A stretch of 64,000 nt of DNA from Thiohalophilus sp. (GCF_034522235.1 NZ_JAXHLN010000003.1:248001-312000), one strand, 5' to 3'; numbered from the stretch's first letter, positions 40,322 through 50,458 are shown. Numbers and translations are program-made. Notes: a model not told the origin generated them from the letters alone.

Positions 40322-40972
40322 TTAGAGGGAACCGTCCCAGTTCAAAAAGTTGGTGTACAGTTGTATACCGGTGTGTTGGCTTTTCTCCGGATGGAACTGT
40401 ACGGCAAATACATTACCTTTTGCCAGTGCGCAGGTAAACGGAATGCCGTAGCTGCAGGAGGCGGCGATCAAATCCGGCTCGGCCGGCTCCACATAATAAC
40501 TGTGGACAAAATAGAAGCGCGCGCCATTGGCAATGCCCTGCCACAAGGGGTGCTCGACCTGTGGATAGACCTGGTTCCAGCCCATGTGCGGGATCTTGAG
40601 CCGTTCGTCGCTGAGGGGATCGCGCATATCCCGGGCAAAGGCCAGTACCTTGCCGGGCAGCAGCCCCAGACAGCGGGTCCCGTCGTTCTCGGCGCTGTAC
40701 TCCATCATCGCCTGCATGCCGACACAGACCCCCAGCAGCGGCGTACCCTGTTCGGCCACCTGGTGAATCACCGGTTCCAGACCCAGGCGACGGATTTCCG
40801 CCATGCAATCGCGAATCGCGCCCACGCCGGGGAGGACAACGTGCTCGGCCTGGCCGATCTGTTCGGGATCGGCGGTAACCAGAACCCGGCGGGCGGGATC
40901 AGCCTTTTCCAGGGCCTTGCTCACCGAGTGGAGATTGCCCATTCCATAATCAATTACAGCAACAGTAGACAT
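40322..40972 (-). CDS. hisH: Imidazole glycerol phosphate synthase glutaminase subunit
   Basis: A 216-residue class I glutamine amidotransferase. Nucleophile Cys in GVCVGMQAMMEYS (~83-95), and His/Glu in AVQFHPEKSQHTG (~197). Provides ammonia to HisF. Opening STVAVIDYGMGNLHSV is typical. Confidence 0.96.
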   Translation of the reverse strand: MSTVAVIDYGMGNLHSVSKALEKADPARRVLVTADPEQIGQAEHVVLPGVGAIRDCMAEIRRLGLEPVIHQVAEQGTPLLGVCVGMQAMMEYSAENDGTRCLGLLPGKVLAFARDMRDPLSDERLKIPHMGWNQVYPQVEHPLWQGIANGARFYFVHSYYVEPAEPDLIAASCSYGIPFTCALAKGNVFAVQFHPEKSQHTGIQLYTNFLNWDGSL

Positions 40973-41014
40973 AGCAGTCGGGACGGTTAAGCGGGGTCGC
41001 CCCCGGTAGTTGGT

Positions 41015-41608
41015 TCAGAGGCTACCTTTGGTGGAGGGCAGAATGCCCTGCATCCGCGGGTCGGGTTCCAGCGCCATGCGCAATGCCCGGCCGAAGGCCT
41101 TGAAGGCGGTTTCGGCAATATGGTGGGCGTTGCGGCCACGCAGGTTGTCGATGTGCAGGGTCACCCGGGCGTGGTTGACGAAGCCCTGGAAGAACTCGCC
41201 AAACAGGTCCACGTCAAACTCACCGATGTGCGAGCGCGGGAAATCAACCCCGTATTCCAGGCCGGGCCGGCCGGAAAAATCGATAACGACCCGCGAGAGG
41301 GCCTCATCCAGCGGGACATAGGCATGGCCGTAGCGGCGGATGCCCTGCTTGTCGCCCACCGCCTTGTCGAAGGCCTGGCCCAGGCTGATGCCGATATCCT
41401 CCACCGTGTGGTGGGCATCGATGTGCAGATCGCCCTGTGCCTGGAGGGTGATATCGATCATGCCGTGGCGCGCTACCTGCTCGAGCATGTGCTCGAGAAA
41501 CGGCAGGCCGGTGTTCAGCTCGACCTCGCCCTGGCCGTCCAGATCAATACTGACCTGGATCCGGGTCTCCAGCGTGTTGCGTTCGATGTTGGCACGACGT
41601 GCGGACAT
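41015..41608 (-). CDS. hisB: Imidazoleglycerol-phosphate dehydratase
   Basis: A 197-residue monofunctional HisB (no phosphatase domain). ATG at 41608 ([20 protein letters not shown]). Metal-binding histidine motifs: [25 protein letters not shown], and [15 protein letters not shown]. First gene of the hisBHAFIE-hinT-tatABC run; it is divergent from fnr with 263 bp between. Confidence 0.96.
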   Translation of the reverse strand: MSARRANIERNTLETRIQVSIDLDGQGEVELNTGLPFLEHMLEQVARHGMIDITLQAQGDLHIDAHHTVEDIGISLGQAFDKAVGDKQGIRRYGHAYVPLDEALSRVVIDFSGRPGLEYGVDFPRSHIGEFDVDLFGEFFQGFVNHARVTLHIDNLRGRNAHHIAETAFKAFGRALRMALEPDPRMQGILPSTKGSL

Positions 41609-41745
41609 GATGACTCCAGTCAGGGGCGCGGGCCGGCGCCGGTTCAAAGCGATAGCATACCGAAATAAACGGCTGCGGGAAAATCCGGATTCTACCAGAT
41701 TCCACAGGCGATGCCGCAGGTTTTGGCTCGGGTATTCCGGCGGTT

Positions 41746-41802
41746 TTTAATCAAGCGATTAAACCAACTGTTTTGTTAAGTCGGGCCGGGTGCGAGTATA
41801 GT
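41746..41802 (+). promoter_or_regulatory. fnr promoter with an upstream dyad
   Basis: TTTAATC-AAGC-GATTAAA (41746-41763) is a perfect 7-bp inverted repeat with a 4-bp spacer. It lies just upstream of a plausible sigma-70 promoter, TTGTTA (41773), 18 bp, TATAGT (41797), about 70 bp before the fnr ATG. The dyad resembles, but does not match, an FNR box, so autoregulation is only a suggestion. Confidence 0.5.
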
Positions 41803-41871
41803 TTATCAAGGTGGCCCTGCCGGCTGCCGTTAACTTGTCATAGCCAACCAACCGGAGTCGGGTCGAGGTCC

Positions 41872-42648
41872 ATGTCCAAACAACGCGTCGTCAATTTGTC
41901 CGAAGTTCGTACCCAATGTCAGAAATGCAGTCTGTATCAGTTGTGCATGCCGATGGGGTTGGCCGAAGGCGATCTCAACAGGCTCGATAAAATTATCAAA
42001 CGTCGCCGGCCGGTGGAAAAAGGCGAATTTCTGTTCCGCCTGGGCGAGGACTTTACCTCGTTGTATGCCATCCGTTCGGGGTCGTTGAAAACCTATACCA
42101 GTCAAAGCGATGGTCAGGAGCAGGTTATCGGCATGCACCTGCCTGGCGAGTTGATTGGCCTGGATGCGATCGGCGACAACCGCCATGGCTGCTCGGCAGT
42201 GGCACTGGAGACTACCAGTGTTTGCGAGATTCCCTTCGATCATCTGGAACCGTTGAGTCGGGAAATCCCCGGTCTGCAGCATCATCTGTTCCGGCTGATG
42301 AGTGCCGAAATTCAGCACGATCAGTGTCACATGACAGTATTGGCCCGCATGCCGGTGGAAAACCGCCTGGCCAGTTTTTTGCTGAACCTGTCCGATCGCT
42401 ACAAGCTGCGCGGTTACTCGGCCTACGAGTTCAACCTCAGCATGTCGCGCGGGGATATCGCCAATATGCTCGGTATGGCCATGGAGACCATCAGCCGGTT
42501 ACTGACCGGTTTTCAGGATCAGGGCCTGATCCGGGTAGAACGCAAGCATATTCGTATTCTTGACCCGGCCGGTTTGCGCGCGATCGTCGGCCATTGTTGC
42601 GAACTGCCTGATAGTCCCGTGGATAACTCCAGTTCCCACAGCGCCTGA
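41872..42648 (+). CDS. fnr: Oxygen-sensing regulator FNR
   Basis: A 258-residue FNR. ATG at 41872 (MSKQRVVNLSEVRTQC) is chosen because the family N-terminus begins there. The [4Fe-4S] ligands are C16, C19, C25 and C118 (TTSVCEIPF). The cyclic-nucleotide-binding-like roll is followed by the helix-turn-helix with ETISRLLTGF, identical in its E-x-x-S-R contacts to E. coli FNR. It should activate the adjacent cbb3 oxidase genes, which have a perfect FNR box. Confidence 0.95.
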   Translation: MSKQRVVNLSEVRTQCQKCSLYQLCMPMGLAEGDLNRLDKIIKRRRPVEKGEFLFRLGEDFTSLYAIRSGSLKTYTSQSDGQEQVIGMHLPGELIGLDAIGDNRHGCSAVALETTSVCEIPFDHLEPLSREIPGLQHHLFRLMSAEIQHDQCHMTVLARMPVENRLASFLLNLSDRYKLRGYSAYEFNLSMSRGDIANMLGMAMETISRLLTGFQDQGLIRVERKHIRILDPAGLRAIVGHCCELPDSPVDNSSSHSA

Positions 42649-42702
42649 GCCGCTCACCCGGGCGGCGATTCCCCGACGTTTAAAAAAAATACGTCTTTTT
42701 TT

Positions 42703-42716
42703 TTGATCCAGATCAA
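42703..42716. promoter_or_regulatory. FNR box upstream of ccoN
   Basis: TTGATCCAGATCAA is a perfect match to TTGAT-N4-ATCAA, 87 bp upstream of the ccoN start codon and 54 bp after the fnr stop. It indicates oxygen-responsive activation of the cbb3 genes. Confidence 0.9.
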
Positions 42717-42803
42717 GGCCTGGACTAGGTTTATTCCTGTGGCTTGGATATGGTTCAAGCTCGTAGCCTTCCCTTGCTTTGCTGAGAATAAAAAGGAAAG
42801 TCC

Positions 42804-44222
42804 ATGGATAACCAATCGACTTATAACTACAAGGTGGTGCGCCAGTTTACGGTGATGACCGTCGTCTGGGGCATCGTCGGAATGCTGGTCGGGGTCGTGA
42901 TTGCGGCGCAGCTGGTCTGGCCGGCGCTCAATTTCGATATCCCCTGGCTCACCTACAGCCGCCTGCGGCCATTGCATACCAATGCCGTGATCTTCGCCTT
43001 CGGCGGTTCGGCGCTGTTTGCCACGTCGTATTATGTGGTCCAGCGAACCTGTCAGGTGCGACTGTTCGGCGATCGGCTGGCGGCGTTTACCTTCTGGGGC
43101 TGGACCCTGGTGATTCTGCTGGCGGCTATCAGTTTGCCCCTGGGGGTGACCAGCAGTAAAGAGTATGCCGAACTGGAGTGGCCGATCGATCTGCTGATTA
43201 CCGTGGTGTGGGTCGTCTACGCCATTGTCTTTTTCGGCACACTCGCCAAACGCCGGGTCAAACATATTTATGTGGCGAACTGGTTTTTTGGTGCCTTTAT
43301 CCTGACCATCGCGGTGTTGCATGTGGTCAACAGTCTGGCCATGCCGGTGACACTGACCAAGTCCTACTCGGTCTACCCCGGGGCCATCGATGCCATGGTG
43401 CAGTGGTGGTACGGCCATAATGCGGTGGGCTTTTTCCTGACCGCGGGTTTTCTGGGCATGATGTATTACTTCATCCCCAAGCAGGCGGAGCGGCCGATCT
43501 ACTCCTACCGGCTGTCGGTGGTGCATTTCTGGTCGCTGATTGCCATTTATATGTGGGCCGGCCCGCATCATCTGCACTACACCGCCCTGCCCGACTGGGC
43601 CCAGTCGCTGGGTATGGTGTTCTCGCTGATCCTGCTGGCGCCGTCCTGGGGCGGGATGATCAACGGCATCATGACGTTATCGGGCGCCTGGCACAAACTG
43701 CGCACCGATCCGATTCTCAAATTTTTGATCGTCTCGCTGTCGTTCTACGGCATGTCGACCTTCGAGGGACCGATGATGGCGATCAAGACCGTCAACTCCC
43801 TGTCTCACTACACCGACTGGACCATCGGCCATGTGCACTCCGGGGCACTGGGCTGGGTCGGCCTGGTGACTATCGGCTCGGTCTATTTTCTGATTCCCAA
43901 GCTGTTTGGCCGCGAGCAGATGCATTCGGTGAAACTGATCGATGTGCATTTCTGGATCGCGACCATCGGCATTGTGGTGTACATCGCCTCCATGTGGATC
44001 GCCGGTGTGATGCAGGGGCTGATGTGGCGCGCCATTAACGATGACGGCACCCTGACCTACAGCTTTGTGGAAAGTCTGGAGGCCATGTATCCGTTCTATG
44101 CCGTGCGCCTGCTCGGTGGCCTGATGTATCTGGCCGGTATGTTGATCATGGCGTACAACGTGTGGAAGACCATCGCCGGCCCGAAGGCCGCGGCGGATGA
44201 ACGCATTCCGCAGACGGCTTAA
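42804..44222 (+). CDS. ccoN: cbb3-type cytochrome c oxidase subunit I
   Basis: A 472-residue catalytic subunit with about 12 membrane helices, carrying low-spin heme b and the heme b3/CuB site. Heme and copper His ligands are visible in [16 protein letters not shown] (~53), [15 protein letters not shown] with the crosslinked-Tyr/CuB region (~205), [15 protein letters not shown] (~255), and [15 protein letters not shown] (~335-349). High-affinity terminal oxidase for microaerobic growth. An AAGGAAAG site precedes the ATG. Confidence 0.96.
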   Translation: MDNQSTYNYKVVRQFTVMTVVWGIVGMLVGVVIAAQLVWPALNFDIPWLTYSRLRPLHTNAVIFAFGGSALFATSYYVVQRTCQVRLFGDRLAAFTFWGWTLVILLAAISLPLGVTSSKEYAELEWPIDLLITVVWVVYAIVFFGTLAKRRVKHIYVANWFFGAFILTIAVLHVVNSLAMPVTLTKSYSVYPGAIDAMVQWWYGHNAVGFFLTAGFLGMMYYFIPKQAERPIYSYRLSVVHFWSLIAIYMWAGPHHLHYTALPDWAQSLGMVFSLILLAPSWGGMINGIMTLSGAWHKLRTDPILKFLIVSLSFYGMSTFEGPMMAIKTVNSLSHYTDWTIGHVHSGALGWVGLVTIGSVYFLIPKLFGREQMHSVKLIDVHFWIATIGIVVYIASMWIAGVMQGLMWRAINDDGTLTYSFVESLEAMYPFYAVRLLGGLMYLAGMLIMAYNVWKTIAGPKAAADERIPQTA

Positions 44223-44236
44223 CGGAGGAGAGCATC

Positions 44237-44866
44237 ATGAGTCATGACAAAATAGAAACACGTGCCGGCCTCCTGGCCCTGCTCATTGTTATCGTGATCA
44301 GTTTCGGGGGACTGGTGGAAATCGTGCCGCTGTTTTTTATCAAGGATACGACCGAGCCGGTCGACGGGCTCAAGCCCTACAGCGCGTTGCAGCTGGAAGG
44401 TCGTGATATCTATGTGCGCGAGGGTTGCTATACCTGCCATTCGCAGATGATTCGTCCGTTCCGGGCCGAGACCGAACGCTATGGGCACTATTCGGTGGCC
44501 GGCGAGTTCGTCTATGACCGGCCGTTCCAGTGGGGCTCCAAGCGGACCGGGCCGGATCTGGCGCGGGTCGGCGGGCGCTATTCGGACGAGTGGCATCGGG
44601 TTCATCTGATCAATCCGCGCGATGTGGTGCCCGAATCCAACATGCCGGGCTTCCCCTGGCTGGCGGAGAACGAACTCGACGGCAAGTACACGGCCAGAAA
44701 ACTGCAGGTGATGAACAAGCTCACCAGAGCGACCTGTAACGGTTGCCAGACGTACAGCGAGGAGGAGATCGCCAGCGCGGCCGAGGATGTCAGGGGGAAA
44801 ACAGAGATGGATGCCCTGGTGGCCTATTTGCAGAGCCTGGGTACCAGCATCAAGGCACGGAGGTAA
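44237..44866 (+). CDS. ccoO: cbb3-type cytochrome c oxidase subunit II (monoheme)
   Basis: A 209-residue membrane-anchored c-type cytochrome. N-terminal helix [20 protein letters not shown]; heme-binding CYTCHSQ (~residue 66) and the axial Met further on, in [16 protein letters not shown]. It passes electrons from CcoP to CcoN. It is 14 bp after ccoN. Confidence 0.95.
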   Translation: MSHDKIETRAGLLALLIVIVISFGGLVEIVPLFFIKDTTEPVDGLKPYSALQLEGRDIYVREGCYTCHSQMIRPFRAETERYGHYSVAGEFVYDRPFQWGSKRTGPDLARVGGRYSDEWHRVHLINPRDVVPESNMPGFPWLAENELDGKYTARKLQVMNKLTRATCNGCQTYSEEEIASAAEDVRGKTEMDALVAYLQSLGTSIKARR

Positions 44867-44871
44867 ACGCA

Positions 44872-45048
44872 ATGGATATGAACGACGTGCGCAGCTGGTA
44901 CACCGTGGTTATTTTTGTGGTATTCATTGGCATTTTTATCTGGGCCTGGAGCAGTAAACGCAAGCGTGATTTTCACGAAGCGGCTCATCTGCCCCTGAAC
45001 GAGCCGGAATATCCCCGCGAGCAAAAGAATAAGGAGAACGGATCATGA
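44872..45048 (+). CDS. ccoQ: cbb3-type oxidase small subunit CcoQ
   Basis: A 58-residue single-helix subunit beginning MDMNDVRSWYTVVIFVVFIG after GGAGGTAA; a second ATG lies two codons on. The cytoplasmic tail (WSSKRKRDFHEAAHLPLNEP) is the typical CcoQ sequence. It stabilises the oxidase. The stop overlaps the ccoP start (ATGA). Confidence 0.9.
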   Translation: MDMNDVRSWYTVVIFVVFIGIFIWAWSSKRKRDFHEAAHLPLNEPEYPREQKNKENGS

Positions 45049-45928
45049 GTAGCTTCTGGAGCTGGTTTGTGGCCGTGATTAGCCTGGGCATGATTTTCGC
45101 CTGCTACTGGTTAATTAAATGGACCACCAAAAGCCGTAGTGGTGAGGCGGCCGAAGGCGATGTCACCGGGCATACCTGGGATGGCAACCTGGAGGAGTAC
45201 AACAACCCGCTGCCCAACTGGTGGTTGTGGCTGTTTTACATCACCATTATTTTCGCGCTGATCTATCTAATCCTGTATCCGGGGCTGGGTAATTTCAAGG
45301 GCGTCCTGAACTGGACGTCCACCGGCCAGTATGAGCAGGAGATGGACGTGGCCCAGCAGGAATATGGTCCCATCTTTGCCCGTTATGCCGAAACCGAGAT
45401 TCCGGTGCTGGCGCAGGATGATGAGGCGATGGCCTCCGGCCGACGCCTGTTCCTGAACTATTGCGCCACCTGTCACGGTTCTGATGCCGGCGGGGCGCGC
45501 GGGTTTCCCAGCCTCAAGGATGATGCCTGGTTGTGGGGGGGCATCCCCAGGCGATCAAGACCAGTATCCTCAACGGGCGTACCGGCGTGATGCCTGCCCA
45601 GGCCCATCTGGGTGAGGAGAAGATCGATAATGTGACTGCCTATGTGATGAGCCTCAGCGGTCGCGAAGCCGATGCGGCCAGGATCCAGGCCGGCAAACAG
45701 GTATTTAACCAGAACTGCGCCGTCTGCCACGGCCCGGATGCCAGGGGACAGATTGCGATGGGAGCGCCCAACCTGACCGACAACATCTGGTTGTATGGCG
45801 GATCGCCGGGAGTGATTCGTCAGACAATTCGCGAGGGGCGTCAGGGCCAGATGCCCGCGCACGAGGAGTTTCTTGGCGAGGACAAGGTGCATTTGCTGGC
45901 GGCCTACGTCTACAGTCTGTCTGATTAA
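45045..45928 (+). pseudogene. ccoP: cbb3-type oxidase diheme subunit III, frameshifted in a poly-G run
   Basis: A complete diheme CcoP is encoded, but in two frames. Frame 1 (45045-45590) gives the membrane N-terminus, NPLPNWWLWLFYITIIFALI, and heme motif 1 CATCHG, up to DDAWLWGG. Frame 3 (from ~45533) continues GGHPQAIKTSILNGRTGVMP, heme motif 2 CAVCHGPDARG, and the C-terminus LLAAYVYSLSD. The break is at a run of seven G (45535-45541); eight would restore the frame. All other residues look functional and the neighbours are intact. A sequencing error at the homopolymer is likely; a real or phase-variable mutation is the alternative. Confidence 0.9.
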
Positions 45929-45985
45929 TCCGCCGCGGCGGCGGCGGGCTGTTGCCCGCCGCCCAACATCATAAGGAGTTGCGTC

Positions 45986-46105
45986 ATGCTGGAACTGCTG
46001 TTCGGAACCTGGACCGGTATCCTGTCGCTGAGCGTGCTGGTGATTTCGGTTGCCATCGTCGGCTATCTTTTTTATGTATTTTTTATTCGACCGCCCAAAC
46101 AATGA
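45986..46105 (+). CDS. DUF3149-like single-helix protein, 39 residues
   Basis: A very short gene, MLELLFGTWTGILSLSVLVI, then SVAIVGYLFYVFFIRPPKQ, after a clear TAAGGAGTT site. One membrane helix. It matches the small DUF3149-type proteins found beside respiratory genes. Its place between ccoP and ccoG suggests an accessory role in cbb3 assembly, by inference. Confidence 0.7.
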   Translation: MLELLFGTWTGILSLSVLVISVAIVGYLFYVFFIRPPKQ

Positions 46106-46219
46106 CCTATAGCATATGTTCGTTCGCCGCAGGCCATGAGCCATTGGCCCGGGCCGGCATCCGGTTGACGGGAATCAGATTGGATAAACCAGGACAATCA
46201 AGCAGTTATCGGGGTGTCG

Positions 46220-47629
46220 ATGAATAACCCGAAACACCAGGCTCACTCGTCCGAACAGGCGGTTGAGCAGGAACTTTACGCCAAACACCAGAAGATCTAT
46301 CCGCGCGAAGTGCACGGTATTTTTGCCACCCTGCGAATTCTCGGGGTGCTGGTCTTGCTGGGCCTTTATTACCTGTTGCCATGGTTTTCCTGGGACGGCC
46401 ATCAGGCGGTGTTGTTCGATCTGCCGGCACGCAAGTTTTATATATTCGGGCTGACCTTCTGGCCGCAGGATTTTTTCTATCTGGCGGCGTTGTTGATCAT
46501 CGCCGGCCTGTCGCTGTTTTTCTTTACTGCCCTTGCGGGCCGTCTATGGTGTGGTTATGCCTGTCCGCAGACAGTCTGGACTGAGCTGTTTCTCTGGATC
46601 GAACGCAAGATCGAGGGCGATCGGCCCAAACAGATGAAGCTGGCCAAATCGCCCTGGAACGCCAACAAGCTTTTACGCCGTGGTGGCAAACAGGCTGTGT
46701 GGATCTTGTTGTCCTTGTGGACCGGCTTCACGTTTGTCGGCTATTTCACACCGATTACCGAGTTGTGGCAGAGCATGCTGCAATTTGATCTGGGGCCGTG
46801 GGAGACCTTCTGGGTCTTTTTCTACGGTTTTGCCACGTATGGCAATGCCGGCTTCATGCGCGAGCAGGTGTGCATCTACATGTGTCCGTATGCGCGTTTT
46901 CAAAGTGCCATGTTCGACAAGGACACGTTAGTCATCTCCTACGATCCCAACCGGGGTGAGCCGCGCGGCGCACGCAAACGCAGTACCGATCGTGAGCAGG
47001 CCGGGCTGGGTGACTGTATCAACTGTACGCTCTGTGTGCAGGCCTGCCCTACCGGGATCGATATCCGCGAGGGACTGCAATATCAGTGTATCGGTTGTGC
47101 CGCCTGTATCGATGCCTGTAATGAAGTCATGGACAAGATGGATTATCCACGCGGGCTGATCCGCTATACCACCGAAAATGCCCTGGAGGGCAAGCGCGCC
47201 AGCATCCTGCGGCCACGTATTGTCGTTTATGGGCTATTACTGGTACTGATTACGGCAGCGGTCTTTTACAGCATTGCCACCCGGGTGCCCGTGGAACTGA
47301 ACGTGCTGCGTGATCGCAATACCCTGTATCGCGAAACCAATCAGGGCCTGGTGGAAAATATCTATACCCTCAAGATACTGAATATGGATGAGGCCGCGCA
47401 TACCTATCGCCTGACCATCGACGGCCCGCCGCAGATGGAATTACACATGGGGCGCGAGACCTTGCACGTGGAAGGCGGGAGTGTTACCCAGCTGCCGGTA
47501 CAGTTACGTATCGACCCGGTCTATCTGGAGAAGACCGGTTATGACATCAAGTTTCATCTGCAAGCCATCGATCAACCGGATCTGTCGGTCACCCAGACCG
47601 GCCGTTTTATTGGTCCGGCGATGCGCTAA
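46220..47629 (+). CDS. ccoG: cbb3 oxidase accessory protein CcoG (RdxA/FixG)
   Basis: A 469-residue membrane iron-sulfur protein that reduces copper for cbb3 assembly. Membrane helices at ~40-60, 85-105, 160-180, 195-215 and ~337-355. LWCGYACPQTVWTELFLWIE precedes the two ferredoxin clusters CINCTLCVQACPTGIDIREG and CIGCAACIDACNEVMDKM (~270-320). The C-terminal domain is an immunoglobulin-like periplasmic fold. The ATG at 46220 is preferred; a GTG two codons earlier is possible. Confidence 0.94.
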   Translation: MNNPKHQAHSSEQAVEQELYAKHQKIYPREVHGIFATLRILGVLVLLGLYYLLPWFSWDGHQAVLFDLPARKFYIFGLTFWPQDFFYLAALLIIAGLSLFFFTALAGRLWCGYACPQTVWTELFLWIERKIEGDRPKQMKLAKSPWNANKLLRRGGKQAVWILLSLWTGFTFVGYFTPITELWQSMLQFDLGPWETFWVFFYGFATYGNAGFMREQVCIYMCPYARFQSAMFDKDTLVISYDPNRGEPRGARKRSTDREQAGLGDCINCTLCVQACPTGIDIREGLQYQCIGCAACIDACNEVMDKMDYPRGLIRYTTENALEGKRASILRPRIVVYGLLLVLITAAVFYSIATRVPVELNVLRDRNTLYRETNQGLVENIYTLKILNMDEAAHTYRLTIDGPPQMELHMGRETLHVEGGSVTQLPVQLRIDPVYLEKTGYDIKFHLQAIDQPDLSVTQTGRFIGPAMR

Positions 47630-47647
47630 CTCAAGGGGATCACGGGA

Positions 47648-48175
47648 ATGGCTTACACGGCTGTCGAAAATAACCCGCCACCCTGGTATCGGCAGTTCTG
47701 GCCCTGGGCCCTGATCGCCCTGCCGGGCGCGGCGGTCATCGCCAGTATTGCGACCCTGATCATTGCCATGCAGAACCCCGATGGGCTGGTGGTGGATGAC
47801 TATTACAAACAGGGGCTGGCGATTAATCAGACCCTCGCCCGGGATCGCCACGCCCGTTTTCTGGATCTGCAGGCGAGCGGGCGGATCGGCGCGGACGGCC
47901 GGGTACAGCTGGTATTGAGCGGCAAGCAACCGGTTGCGGCGGACAGACTCCGCCTGCGCCTGCTTCATCCCACCCGGGCCAATCAGGACCAGTTGCTCTG
48001 GTTGGTGGCGGGGGAAGCGCCCGACCGTTATCGCGGCCGGCTGGAGACGCCGCAGGCGGGACACTGGCATCTGTTGCTGGAGCCGGAACAGGGGAGCTGG
48101 CGCCTGATTGGGCGGCTGGAATGGCCCGGCGAGGGGCGGATCGAGCTTGCGCCCGCTCAAGGCACAGGCGAATAA
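47648..48175 (+). CDS. fixH: FixH family protein (CcoH)
   Basis: A 175-residue protein with one N-terminal helix (FWPWALIALPGAAVIASIAT) followed by the family marker NPDGLVVDDYYKQGLAINQ and a periplasmic beta domain. Required for cbb3 maturation in other bacteria. It is 18 bp after ccoG. Confidence 0.88.
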   Translation: MAYTAVENNPPPWYRQFWPWALIALPGAAVIASIATLIIAMQNPDGLVVDDYYKQGLAINQTLARDRHARFLDLQASGRIGADGRVQLVLSGKQPVAADRLRLRLLHPTRANQDQLLWLVAGEAPDRYRGRLETPQAGHWHLLLEPEQGSWRLIGRLEWPGEGRIELAPAQGTGE

Positions 48176-48213
48176 GGGCTATAATCAGCGGGCTTTTGTC
48201 CGGGAGAAAGAAG

Positions 48214-48462
48214 ATGTCGCAAATACCGAAAATCCAGCAGGTGGTCGCGGTACTCTGGCCCTCGTTTTTGACCGCGGGTCTGGCGACGATCCTGTTCTTC
48301 ACAGCGTTTGATCCACAGTTGCTGGTGGAGCAGGCCGGTTACGGCGAGATCAGTCGCCTGGCGGGGTATACCGTCGGCTTCTTTTTGTTCTGGTTATTGA
48401 CGGCGGGCACCTGTGCCCTGACCCGCTATTTTCAAAAGCCCTGCCCCAGACCCGGCGAATGA
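48214..48462 (+). CDS. Conserved small membrane protein downstream of fixH
   Basis: An 82-residue protein, MSQIPKIQQVVAVLWPSFLT, with two membrane helices (~12-30 and ~48-70) and a short cytoplasmic tail (YFQKPCPRPGE). Preceded by GGGAGAAAG. From memory it is a conserved gammaproteobacterial neighbour of ccoGH; no function is assigned. The gene is in the same direction as the cbb3 cluster and convergent with rhlB. Confidence 0.7.
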   Translation: MSQIPKIQQVVAVLWPSFLTAGLATILFFTAFDPQLLVEQAGYGEISRLAGYTVGFFLFWLLTAGTCALTRYFQKPCPRPGE

Positions 48463-48570
48463 CCCGGCAGGGTCGGGCGTCTCGTTTTAGTGTCGATCGT
48501 TCCAATACAAGCCGGAGTCAAGGCGCTGAGCGACGTAAGCCAGCCTCAGGGGGCGGGACTGGCTGTTGCG

Positions 48571-49854
48571 TTACCGGGCATTGCCACCGCGCCGTTGGCC
48601 ACCCTGCCCGGGGCGCCGCCGGCCCTGTGCGGTTTTTTTGCGGGGCGGCCGGGCGTTGGGATCCCGTTGTGGGGGGTTGGGTTTGATCAGTAACTGCGGA
48701 TCCATCGGGGCCACGGGGATCTTGTGGCCGATGTACGCCTCAATATCCGGCAGTGAGAAGACATACTCATCACAGGCGAAGCTGATCGCCTCGCCCGTGG
48801 CGCCGGCGCGGGCCGTGCGGCCGATGCGATGCACATAGTCTTCGGCGTCCTGCGGCAGATCGAAGTTGATGACATGGCTGACCGCCGGAATGTGCAGACC
48901 GCGGGCGGCCACATCGGTGGCCACCAGCAGGTTGAGCTCCCCGTCACTGAACTGACGCAGCAGATTGAGGCGCTGTTTTTGCGGTACATCGCCGGTCAGC
49001 AGCGCGGCGGCCTGGTCGTTGCCGCGCAGGTAGTCGGCGATCTTCTCCCCCACCCGTTTGGTGTTGACGAAGATCAGCGCACGCTCGACGTGCTGATTGG
49101 TGAGGATGCCCAGCAGCAGACTGATCTTCTCTTCCTTGGCGGGGTAATAGACGCTTTCGACCACCTGCTCGGCGGTGATCTGCTCCGGCTCGATCTCCAC
49201 CGCTTCGGGGTTGTTCATGTGTTCATAGGCCAGCTCCTTGACCCGGTGTGAGAGCGTGGCGGAGAACAGCAGGTTCAGCCGCCGGTCGGCCTCGGGCAGG
49301 CGGCGCAGCAAAAAGCGAATATCCTTGATGAAGCCGAGATCGAACATGCGATCGGCCTCATCCAGAATCATCACCTGGATGGCGTGCAGATCGAACACCT
49401 TCTGCTTGAAATAATCGATGATCCGCCCGGGGGTGCCGATCAGGACATCGACCCCGGCTTCCAGCTGCTGGCGCTGGCTCTCGTAGCCGGTGCCCCCGTA
49501 AGCCAGGCCCAGCCGCATGTTCAGGTGTTTATTGAGCAGTTCGGCGTCCTTGTGGATCTGCACCGCCAGTTCGCGGGTCGGAGCCAGGATCAGCGCGCGG
49601 GGCTGGTTGGGCTTGCGCTGGGCGTCGGCGGGATGGCGCAGCAGATGGGTAAACAGGGCGATCAGAAACGCCGCGGTCTTGCCGGTGCCGGTCTGGGCCT
49701 GACCGGAGACATCCCTGCCCGCGAGGGCGAGGGGCAGGGTCTCGGCCTGAACCGGGGTGCAGTATGAAAAGCCCGCCTCTTCAATGCCTTGCAGCAGCGG
49801 GGCGGGCAGATCCAGGCTGTCGAAGCGGGTGTCGGACAGATGTGTATCACTCAT
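48571..49854 (-). CDS. rhlB: ATP-dependent RNA helicase RhlB
   Basis: A 427-residue DEAD-box helicase, the degradosome-type RhlB. Motifs in order: Q motif [14 protein letters not shown], Walker [24 protein letters not shown] in [23 protein letters not shown], and [10 protein letters not shown]. The C-terminal tail is Arg/Gly/Pro-rich and RNA-binding. It is divergent from trxA-rho, the same arrangement as in E. coli, which supports the RhlB assignment. Confidence 0.93.
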   Translation of the reverse strand: MSDTHLSDTRFDSLDLPAPLLQGIEEAGFSYCTPVQAETLPLALAGRDVSGQAQTGTGKTAAFLIALFTHLLRHPADAQRKPNQPRALILAPTRELAVQIHKDAELLNKHLNMRLGLAYGGTGYESQRQQLEAGVDVLIGTPGRIIDYFKQKVFDLHAIQVMILDEADRMFDLGFIKDIRFLLRRLPEADRRLNLLFSATLSHRVKELAYEHMNNPEAVEIEPEQITAEQVVESVYYPAKEEKISLLLGILTNQHVERALIFVNTKRVGEKIADYLRGNDQAAALLTGDVPQKQRLNLLRQFSDGELNLLVATDVAARGLHIPAVSHVINFDLPQDAEDYVHRIGRTARAGATGEAISFACDEYVFSLPDIEAYIGHKIPVAPMDPQLLIKPNPPQRDPNARPPRKKTAQGRRRPGQGGQRRGGNAR

Positions 49855-50080
49855 GGGCGCACAGAATAGCAGATCGGTGTCTTTTTGGGACTTGAAATAA
49901 CGCCAATCTTGGGCTCAAATGTGATTTCATACACCCCCTGCGCAGGCGACCCCGCTCGAGCAGGGCAATGGCCCACATGGTATGTCCGGCGCCCGAAGAC
50001 GTGTTAAGGTTAGCCGCCCGATATCACCCGAGTCAGTCAATGTTCTGCGACTGCAAAACAACACAAATGGGAGAAACACG

Positions 50081-50407
50081 TTGAGCGACAAGATCGTTTA
50101 CGTCACAGACGCCACGTTTGAAGATGAAGTTCTCAAAGCGGAAGAGCCGGTGCTGGTCGATTACTGGGCAGACTGGTGCGGTCCCTGCAAAATGATTGCG
50201 CCGATTCTGGATGAGATTGCCGATGAATATGCCGGCAAGATCAAGGTCGCCAAACTCAATATTGATGAAAATCCCGGGACCCCGCCCAAGTTCGGGATTC
50301 GCGGTATTCCGACCCTGATGTTGTTCAAAGGCGGCAATGTCGAGGCGACCAAGGTAGGCGCGGTTTCCAAGTCCCAGCTGACCGCGTTCATCGACAGCAA
50401 CCTGTGA
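50081..50407 (+). CDS. trxA: Thioredoxin 1
   Basis: A 108-residue cytosolic thioredoxin, active site [15 protein letters not shown] (Cys 32 and 35 by family numbering) and cis-Pro in [12 protein letters not shown]. The start is a TTG at 50081 ([15 protein letters not shown] follows) with GGGAGA 9 nt upstream; no ATG fits the family N-terminus. It is followed by a terminator-like hairpin and rho. Confidence 0.94.
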   Translation: MSDKIVYVTDATFEDEVLKAEEPVLVDYWADWCGPCKMIAPILDEIADEYAGKIKVAKLNIDENPGTPPKFGIRGIPTLMLFKGGNVEATKVGAVSKSQLTAFIDSNL

Positions 50408-50418
50408 ACATTTTTCTG

Positions 50419-50458
50419 GTCCAGCTCATCACGTCGGGGCTGGACGAACCTGTTTTTT
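50419..50458 (+). terminator. Terminator after trxA
   Basis: GTCCAGC and GCTGGAC form a 7-bp stem, with a T6 run seven nt after it. It separates trxA from the rho leader. The remaining ~160 bp to rho are C-rich and show no gene. Confidence 0.65.
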
